Part shown: piece by piece, positions 13,693 to 18,499 of the stretch
Position numbering within the stretch: the first letter of the stretch is position 1
How the letters are laid out: each line of letters opens with the position of its first letter
Source: JBAWYM01 sp037143575
GTDB taxonomy: Bacteria; Patescibacteriota; Gracilibacteria; Peribacterales; Peribacteraceae
Assembly: GCA_037143575.1 (NCBI GenBank)
Contig: JBAWYM010000037.1
Location: forward strand, 1 to 18,499
Reading direction: 5' to 3'
DNA length: 18,499 nt
Program-made: the position numbers and the translations under genes
Notes under the pieces: generated by a model
Told to the model about the DNA's origin: nothing
Database searches by the model: none
Seen by the model: only the letters and a program-made list of their open reading frames with translations

Positions 13693-15024
13693 TTACTTTC
13701 CTCTTTCTATTTTCAACTTTCCATTTTCAACTTTCCTTTTTCCACTTCTCAGTAGTTCCCGCGCTATCTCCCGCTCATTCCAGGGGATCTGCCCTGTCGC
13801 TGTCATCATTGTCGTGTCGCTACCTTTTGCACAGAGAATGACGATGTCACCGGGCTCTGCCTTCGCAAAGAGAAATGCTATCGCTTCACGCCGGTCGAAT
13901 ATCTGGTGTGCCTCGCAGGAGTTTTGGTCTATTCCCGCCCACACTTCATCGATGATTTTCTGCGGGTCTTCGGTGTAGGGATCTTCGTTTGTCACGACGA
14001 CGACATCACCGAGGTCTGAGCAAATCCTTCCTACCTGAGGGCGCTTCTCGCGCATGCGATCTCCACAGCTGCCGGTGAGAATGAGTAATTTCTTTCCTTC
14101 GGGGAGCATCGACTGCAGTGTCGTGAGTGTTTTCTTATACGCGGCCGGTGTCACGGTGAAGTCGACGTAGACATCGAAAGACTGTCCTTCATCTATGCGC
14201 TCAAGACGCCCCGGGACACCTCGGAAGCTCTGTAATGCAATGGCGCTTCGCTCGAGGGGGACGCCGATGGCAACGGTACACCCTAGAGCGATCAAGGCGT
14301 TCTCCAGATTGAATGTTCCGTGCAGATGCAGTGTGAGAGTTACTGTTTTTCCCGAGGTAGTATCTGTGACGATTCCGTGGATGCCCTCTGTGGATTCGCC
14401 CGTTTTATTGATGCGGAAATCGGCTGAGGATTGCAATGAAGTGGTGATTGTGCGCGTGGTAAATATTGTTCGGAAGTAGGGGAAGCCCCCATCATCCAGT
14501 GAGAGGACTTTCGTACCGTTCTTTCGAATCATTGCGATGAGTATTCCCTTGTCGTGGCGGTACTGCTCCATAGTGCCGTGGTAGTCCAAGTGCTCGGGAG
14601 TGGTATTCGTGACCGCCCCCACGAGAGGCCATGTGTAGTCGAGGCGTCCCTGCACCAATCCGTGCGAAGAAGTTTCTAGCACGGCATGTGTGCAGCCTTC
14701 GCGCACGAGACGTTGGAGAAATTGCTGTATGAGGAAAGGCGAAGGGGAAGTCTTCTGTGTTGCGTTCCATTCCGTGGCACCTTTCACTGAGAGAAATGCC
14801 GTCGACAGCGATCCTGCTGAAATCCCCATTTCCTGCAGAATGTGCGAGATCATCCCGACTGTCGTTGTTTTTCCATCCGTTCCGGTCACGGCGATGATCA
14901 CGAGCTTGCGTGCTGGAAATCCGTAGCACATGGCTGCCAGCAGCGCTTTCGTATGATGCCATGCGAGACGAACGGAGGAGCGATGTCCGAGCTTCTGTTT
15001 CAGGAGTCGGAGTAGGGAGAGCAT
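13693..15024 (-). CDS. murE: MurE-like Mur ligase lacking the N-terminal UDP-binding domain
   Basis: The family adds the third amino acid (meso-DAP or Lys) to UDP-MurNAc-L-Ala-D-Glu using ATP, in the cytoplasm. The 443-residue product has the Mur ligase core: P-loop TGTDGKTTT (residues 47-55), ETSSHGL, NTTPEHLDYHGTMEQY, VDFTVTPAAYKKTL, TGSCGDRMREKRP, and a late NEDPYTEDP in the position of the substrate-selecting DNPR of DAP-adding enzymes. The P-loop comes about 60 residues earlier than in typical MurE (about 490 aa), so most of domain 1 is missing, as in other short CPR Mur ligases. The added amino acid cannot be called. The C-terminal tail RKVENGKLKIERGK is encoded by a 14-bp DNA repeat. 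ATG 15024 is the first start; the giant gene B follows 99 bp downstream. Confidence 0.85.
   Translation of the reverse strand: MLSLLRLLKQKLGHRSSVRLAWHHTKALLAAMCYGFPARKLVIIAVTGTDGKTTTVGMISHILQEMGISAGSLSTAFLSVKGATEWNATQKTSPSPFLIQQFLQRLVREGCTHAVLETSSHGLVQGRLDYTWPLVGAVTNTTPEHLDYHGTMEQYRHDKGILIAMIRKNGTKVLSLDDGGFPYFRTIFTTRTITTSLQSSADFRINKTGESTEGIHGIVTDTTSGKTVTLTLHLHGTFNLENALIALGCTVAIGVPLERSAIALQSFRGVPGRLERIDEGQSFDVYVDFTVTPAAYKKTLTTLQSMLPEGKKLLILTGSCGDRMREKRPQVGRICSDLGDVVVVTNEDPYTEDPQKIIDEVWAGIDQNSCEAHQIFDRREAIAFLFAKAEPGDIVILCAKGSDTTMMTATGQIPWNEREIARELLRSGKRKVENGKLKIERGK
13709..13736. repeat. 14-bp direct repeat (two exact copies) at the murE 3' end
   Basis: ATTTTCAACTTTCC occurs at 13709-13722 and again at 13723-13736, with degenerate flanking copies (about 13691-13708 and 13737-13745). 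On the coding strand it gives GGAAAGTTGAAAAT, read as the Lys/Glu/Asn-rich end of the MurE-like protein. The period is twice a heptad. Confidence 0.85.
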
Positions 15025-15049
15025 ACGGATGTATGGTAGCGCGATTAGA

Positions 15050-15084
15050 GAAAGTGGAAAGATGAAAGTGGACAGATGAAAGTG
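15050..15084. repeat. 14-bp direct repeat (2.5 copies) upstream of murE
   Basis: GAAAGTGGAAAGAT (15050-15063), GAAAGTGGACAGAT (15064-15077), then GAAAGTG (15078-15084). It begins 26 bp upstream of the murE start codon. Its GAAAGTNGAAA character matches the repeat at the murE 3' end, but on the opposite strand, so related repeats bracket the gene in inverted orientation. Confidence 0.85.
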
Positions 15085-15159
15085 TTTTCTTGGTTTTGAG
15101 CGCGGGTTTCTATTCTGAAACTATACGGCTTCGCCTAAATACTCCTGAATCCTTTTTTA

Positions 15160-15301
15160 GAATCTCTGAAAAACTCTTAAGCATGTCATGGTGAGCCGTG
15201 TCGAACCATGACATTTGCCAATTTGTCGCAGTTCGATGCTTCGACCCGCTCAGCACAGGCTCGGCTCACTGTGACAAAATTGACAATTTTTCAGAGGTTC
15301 C
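15160..15301. mobile_element. MITE/REP-like palindromic element with terminal inverted repeats
   Basis: The ends AATCTCTGAAAAACT (15161-15175) and AATTTTTCAGAGGTT (15285-15299) are inverted repeats matching at 13 of 15 positions. Inside, ATGTCATGGT and ACCATGACAT (15183-15192 and 15205-15214) form a perfect 10-bp stem, and GTGAGCCG (15191-15198) pairs with CGGCTCAC (15262-15269). The GGTGAGCC..TGTCGAACC core resembles a palindromic repeat I recall as common between genes in environmental bacteria. There is no ORF. It lies between the 3' end of the riboflavin-kinase gene and murE, and could also terminate transcription. No clear target-site duplication is seen. Confidence 0.7.
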
Positions 15302-15303
15302 AA

Positions 15304-15771
15304 TTATTCAATCGATTGAGTACATCTTGAGCGTGGATTGCTTGGTATGAGCAAGGTCGAAGGCCTACCCGTACGATGCGGTGAATCGATAAAGAGCATT
15401 CTCGTTCGTCCGATATCTTTCGCGATCTGCTGCATCAGCGCTTTCGGTGATGGGAAGTTCCTCACATTCCGCAATCTTTTGATTAACTCTACGTGGACGA
15501 TTTGTGGCGGAGTGGCAATGACTGTGTCGATGACATGGATTTCGAATGACAGACCATCGTTAAATACTGGTCGTGGTCCATAGTGAACAGCGGCAATGAA
15601 AATCTTCTTCCGAATCGTCACAGAGCAAGCATAGATGCCCTGCGGTATTGTTTTTGGAATGGATTGCAGAGAGAGGTTGATTGTCGGACTCTTGATGGTT
15701 TTGCCGCGTCCTCTCCCGGGGATTACCCGACCGGAAAAATGTTCGAGAGCAAGGGGAGAGAAGCACCTCAT
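15304..15771 (-). CDS. Riboflavin kinase domain protein without FAD-synthetase domain
   Basis: The riboflavin kinase domain phosphorylates riboflavin to FMN with ATP. The 155-residue form shows the RFK core: FSGRVIPGRGRGKTIKSPTIN (residues 12-32), where SPTIN replaces the usual GFPTAN, GIYACSV, HYGPRPVF, then FEIHVID carrying the likely catalytic Glu77, and a final helix FPSPKALMQQIAKDI. Bacterial RibF normally has an N-terminal FMN adenylyltransferase domain of about 180 residues, which is absent here. ATG 15771 is chosen because GGGAG precedes it by 10 nt and the domain begins soon after; in-frame alternatives are ATG 15828 and TTG 15867. The missing Gly-Phe before Pro-Thr and the lost partner domain leave open a degraded or diverged enzyme. 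It diverges from the lipoprotein gene at 15926. Confidence 0.75.
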   Translation of the reverse strand: MRCFSPLALEHFSGRVIPGRGRGKTIKSPTINLSLQSIPKTIPQGIYACSVTIRKKIFIAAVHYGPRPVFNDGLSFEIHVIDTVIATPPQIVHVELIKRLRNVRNFPSPKALMQQIAKDIGRTRMLFIDSPHRTGRPSTLLIPSNPRSRCTQSIE

Positions 15772-15925
15772 TTGGTTGGAGCTCCCTTGGCGGTGGAGAG
15801 TGATGAGTTTCTGATCAACATTTCTCATGTGGAAACACTGGAATGATCGTATCAATGTCAGCCGCAATTGTAATCACCTTCACTTTTCGTGTCTGCAGGA
15901 TTATCCTACTCTCCTTCTGCCATTT

Positions 15926-16885
15926 ATGCGCACGTTCCCATTTCTCTCTATCGCGTTCTCTCTGATGGTGCTGACTGCTTGCGGCAGTGTTCCGTCTTCG
16001 GCAACCATTACATTTATCGGCATTGCTGAAGGCACATTGCAAACTGATGTGCAATTACTCAAGTTCAGCGACATGTTTGAGCGGAAAAACCAATCGCTTA
16101 TCGGCGCTGTCTCGCTGAGCGAACCGATGGATGGAGCAACGGTGGTCGGCACATGGTTTTCTCCGGATGACCGGAGTATGCCACTCGGTAGAACCACTAT
16201 TCTCCTCCAGTCTGGAGCAACGCTCGCGCGCTTCTCATTCGCCAATTCCAAGAATTGGGAAGCATCTCCCTACATGTTGGACGTTCGTCTGCAGGCTCCG
16301 GAAAGAAAAAGCATTACAAAGGAAGTTGCGAGCGGGTCCGTACATTTTTTCATTGGGATGGAGAAAGGGCAGATTAAGGAATATTCGAAGAATTATCTTG
16401 TTTCACAGGAGCGTGAGCGAGTAAAGACATCGCAGCAGCAAGCCAAAGATCAGGCAGACCAGGTCCTCCTTAATCGTGCGCAAGAGTTTCTACGTGCCCC
16501 ATCTGCAGTGCTGGCTGCGAGCAAAGATCTTACGGACGACGGCAAGCCCGAATCGCTCTTTGTCGATACACATGATCTGCCAGCCGATGCTTCTGCTCCG
16601 GCTTCTCTAATCTATTCTGCAGCCGTTCTAGAATTCGCGTTGATGGATAGTAGTGGATCTGTTCTTGTGAGCCTCACTGCGAATGGTTTGAAGATCGGTG
16701 ATCGGCTGATTATCCATCCTTCAGCATCTCCTGTTGTTCTAACGATTTTGCAATCTTCCATCATTTCCATGACATGGAATCATCGTGGCAAAGAGTGCTC
16801 ATTGGATCTTCTTCCTGAGCAACATTCATGGATTGTGCGACCGATGAATAATGATGGTGCTTGTGATGCTGCCCTGTCGCATTAG
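15926..16885 (+). CDS. Predicted lipoprotein, unknown function
   Basis: The 319-residue product begins MRTFPFLSIAFSLMVLTAC, a clear type II signal peptide with lipobox LTAC (Cys19), so it should be lipidated by Lgt and held at the outer face of the membrane. That signal peptide fixes the start at ATG 15926; an in-frame ATG at 15827 would put 33 extra residues before it. Residues about 60-130 look like a beta-sandwich (PMDGATVVGTWFSPDD ... LLQSGATLARF). A helical, Gln/Arg-rich stretch follows (about 175-215, QERERVKTSQQQAKDQ), then DLTDDGKPESLFVDT, reminiscent of calcium-binding FG-GAP-type loops. I do not recognise the family. It ends 16 bp before the convergent EEP-family gene. Confidence 0.8.
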   Translation: MRTFPFLSIAFSLMVLTACGSVPSSATITFIGIAEGTLQTDVQLLKFSDMFERKNQSLIGAVSLSEPMDGATVVGTWFSPDDRSMPLGRTTILLQSGATLARFSFANSKNWEASPYMLDVRLQAPERKSITKEVASGSVHFFIGMEKGQIKEYSKNYLVSQERERVKTSQQQAKDQADQVLLNRAQEFLRAPSAVLAASKDLTDDGKPESLFVDTHDLPADASAPASLIYSAAVLEFALMDSSGSVLVSLTANGLKIGDRLIIHPSASPVVLTILQSSIISMTWNHRGKECSLDLLPEQHSWIVRPMNNDGACDAALSH

Positions 16886-16901
16886 CGAATCTTTGTTCCG
16901 C

Positions 16902-17639
16902 TCATCGATCGATTTCCAATATGACCGGTAAGTGATCGGACATCTGTACATCTTGGAGCACGTGAGCTGATGGATTATGTAAAGTCTTTGAGCATAGAAA
17001 AAGATCGAGTGCTTTCCTAGGAAGTACAGCCGGAAACGTAGGAGAGGGGTTGATGATGTGTAAATCGCAGGATTCGGCGAGAGACCGCAATTCCTTCACA
17101 CCCTCGAATGCATTGAAATCTCCGCAGACGATCACATCGGTGCATTCTTTCAGCATCTGGCGTAGTTCCTGGCTCTGTTTGCGACGGACATCTCTCCTCA
17201 GTGCGAAGTGGGCGAGAAAGAGTGTGATATTTCGGCCGAGATCAATTTCGTATACTAGTTTCTTGGTACCGTTCTTGAAGTATCTCTTCCGGAAGTGAAG
17301 GGGATGTTGTGAGAAGAATCCATTGCAGTTATCCCGGAAGAAAGGGATCCATCGAAGGATGCTTCTGAGACCGTACTTGTTGTCTATGTGCGAAAAGAAA
17401 GCATGCGGGTGTGGGATGAACCCATGATTTTTGTGAATCTCTATGAAGCAGCAAATATCGGGGCGTTCGCGGTGGAGGAGCTGGTAGATGGAGTGTCGGA
17501 TTCTCTCGATGATGATTTGTGGTGTAAAGAGATAGCGATACCATCGCAGGATGTAATCCATCTTTGATCCATTCAATCCCGTGGCGTAGCCAAGGTTATA
17601 GAGAAGAATCCGGTAGGGGTGAGTGTTCTGTGCAGACAT
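16902..17639 (-). CDS. Endonuclease/exonuclease/phosphatase (EEP) family hydrolase
   Basis: Members of this metal-dependent superfamily cleave phosphodiester or phosphomonoester bonds in nucleic acids, phospholipids or inositides. The 245-residue product has the full motif set in order: RILLYNLGY (Asn15), DICCFIEIH (Glu67), LFLAHFALRRD (His144) with the following RRKQSQEL helix, VIVCGDFNAFEG (Asp174, Asn176), SPTFP...ALDLFL (Asp212), and MSDHLPVIL (Asp235, His236). There is no signal peptide, so it is probably cytoplasmic. The substrate cannot be told from sequence. ATG 17639 is preferred over TTG 17666 because a TATAAT box overlaps the TTG. It converges on the lipoprotein gene with a 16-bp gap. 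Confidence 0.9.
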   Translation of the reverse strand: MSAQNTHPYRILLYNLGYATGLNGSKMDYILRWYRYLFTPQIIIERIRHSIYQLLHRERPDICCFIEIHKNHGFIPHPHAFFSHIDNKYGLRSILRWIPFFRDNCNGFFSQHPLHFRKRYFKNGTKKLVYEIDLGRNITLFLAHFALRRDVRRKQSQELRQMLKECTDVIVCGDFNAFEGVKELRSLAESCDLHIINPSPTFPAVLPRKALDLFLCSKTLHNPSAHVLQDVQMSDHLPVILEIDR

Positions 17640-17665
17640 TGATTGAGGCACGGTGACCAGTTGCA

Positions 17666-17694
17666 ATTATAGCATAATATTGTATCGAAACCAA
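17666..17694 (-). promoter_or_regulatory. Promoter for the EEP-family gene
   Basis: On the minus strand TTGGTT (17694-17689), a 17-bp spacer and a perfect TATAAT (17671-17666) predict a start near 17659, giving a leader of about 20 nt to ATG 17639. No Shine-Dalgarno site is present in that leader. Confidence 0.6.
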
Positions 17695-17962
17695 TAGAGA
17701 CTTAGATCAACGCGACCGATCGTACATTCACTTTTCTCATTCCATATCAGCGTATCCATTTCGATTCATCTTACGCTGTCTGTTCTGCTACAGAGCTACG
17801 TTGCAACGATTACCAAAATATCATGTGATATACATATGCGCAATATCCTTTTAGAATTTGCTTAATCATATTCGTATATTTCGTTGATATTAAGCCAAAA
17901 CATCAGATATTTGCACAATAAAGATGAATAGTGTCAGATAGTATCCATGAGCATATGAAGAA
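17695..17962. other. AT-rich intergenic region between divergent genes
   Basis: This stretch is markedly more AT-rich than the rest of the window and has stop codons throughout all frames. I see no RNA gene, no strong hairpin and no repeat. It separates the promoter of the EEP-family gene from the Ser-rich gene at the right edge and probably holds regulatory sequence for the latter. Confidence 0.5.
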
Positions 17963-18499
17963 TTGCCAAAATCTGTTAAAATAGAAGGATTTCTCAGTAC
18001 CACAATTTCTCCTCACAAAAACACCACATCGGCTCAGCAGTTCGCGACAAAAATTCTATCGCGTGTGGACGTTTTTGCCGGGGTTGTTGTGTTGCTCACC
18101 ATCGGGGTGTTCTTTTCTATGCAACGTGGACATCTCCTCGCCTCCACCGGTGACCTCCTCCCACTCATCGATGCAGGGAGCGGGGCAGTGGAGAGTGGCA
18201 GTGGAGAAGATTTGAACGTAAAAAAAATTGTTCCCGCCCTGAGTGGAAGCGGATCGCTCGAAGAAAACCTTCCCGTGGAAGTACAGACGGAGACGGGATC
18301 TCAGCAATCTGGAACGGGGAGCGAGCTAGAGAAGATTATTCCATCGGAACCTGCGCCTTCAGAAACTTCTGAGTCTTCGTCTGTGGCGATGTCCTCCTCG
18401 TCTGCGGAGATTTCTTCAGCGTCCTCGATGGTATCATTCGAAGGTTCTTCCCTTTCCTCCGATTTCTCCAGCCTGGTCTCATCCGAAGTTTCTTCAGCT
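17963..18499 (+). CDS. Third Ser-rich surface protein, 5' part (runs off the window)
   Basis: The frame is open from after a TGA at 17948 to the window end (at least 179 codons). It encodes a basic N-terminal part, a hydrophobic signal anchor (VFAGVVVLLTIGVFF), then Gly/Ser/Glu-rich sequence (AGSGAVESGSG), and finally dense Ser linkers (SESSSVAMSSSSAEISS) like those of A and B. The start is uncertain. TTG 17963 supplies the basic residues expected before the anchor; GTG 18065 is the next candidate and would fit the extended -10 box at 17974. No ATG precedes the hydrophobic segment. It is probably another exported, stalked surface protein, with its functional domains beyond the edge. Confidence 0.65.
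   Translation, partial: MPKSVKIEGFLSTTISPHKNTTSAQQFATKILSRVDVFAGVVVLLTIGVFFSMQRGHLLASTGDLLPLIDAGSGAVESGSGEDLNVKKIVPALSGSGSLEENLPVEVQTETGSQQSGTGSELEKIIPSEPAPSETSESSSVAMSSSSAEISSASSMVSFEGSSLSSDFSSLVSSEVSSA
17974..17982 (+). promoter_or_regulatory. Extended -10 candidate for the right-edge Ser-rich gene
   Basis: TGTTAAAAT combines a TG dinucleotide one base before TAAAAT, which matches the -10 consensus at five of six positions. There is no convincing -35. If used, transcription starts near 17989, downstream of the TTG at 17963, which would favour GTG 18065 as the start. Confidence 0.35.

Noticed and set aside
17695..17962. tRNA or small RNA in the AT-rich gap
   Set aside because: No cloverleaf, T-loop signature or strong hairpin seen by eye.
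1..18499. TGA recoded as glycine, as in Gracilibacteria/Absconditabacteria
   Set aside because: The sortase gene and the gene at 3111 end normally with TGA, and the long genes contain no in-frame TGA.

Overview
The window looks like a chromosomal segment of a Candidate Phyla Radiation (Patescibacteria) bacterium, most likely near Peregrinibacteria/Peribacteria. This placement is an inference. It rests on giant cysteine-rich, serine-linked surface proteins carrying DUF4215-type repeats, a Mur ligase lacking the usual N-terminal domain, a riboflavin kinase domain without its FAD-synthetase partner, promoters lying almost on top of start codons, and a near absence of Shine-Dalgarno sites. The standard bacterial code applies: TGA is used as a normal stop.

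Layout. Left end (1-3.1 kb): a small two-helix membrane protein converges on tsaD (tRNA t6A synthesis). A class D-like sortase diverges from tsaD and is followed by lgt (lipoprotein diacylglyceryl transferase). An AT-richer gene of unknown function (3111-3776) has a perfect TTGACA box inside a 7-bp inverted repeat. Centre (3.8-13.6 kb, minus strand): two tandem paralogous giant surface proteins, upstream protein B (1289 aa) and downstream protein A (1968 aa), 33 bp apart. They share Cys modules, a 30-residue Cys-repeat array, collinear DUF4215-type arrays, an odd FAWLF motif, and a C-terminal GKTGPA + hydrophobic segment + Arg/Lys tail. A adds a predicted seven-bladed propeller; B adds a LamG-like domain and a lipobox. 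Upstream on the same strand lies a murE-like gene. Right end (15-18.5 kb): a MITE/REP-like inverted repeat element, a riboflavin-kinase domain gene, a lipoprotein, an endonuclease/exonuclease/phosphatase-family enzyme, and the 5' part of a third Ser-rich surface protein cut by the window edge.

How the parts may work together. The window reads as a cell-surface module. Lgt would lipidate B and the 319-aa lipoprotein. The sortase would cleave the shared C-terminal signal of A and B and attach them to an acceptor. The MurE-like ligase belongs to peptidoglycan precursor synthesis. B carries both an N-terminal lipidation site and a C-terminal sorting-like tail, so it could be anchored at both ends. 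The most interesting material is the A/B-sortase pairing, the internal repeat architecture, and three heptad-type (7/14-bp) DNA repeats, one inside tsaD and two around murE.
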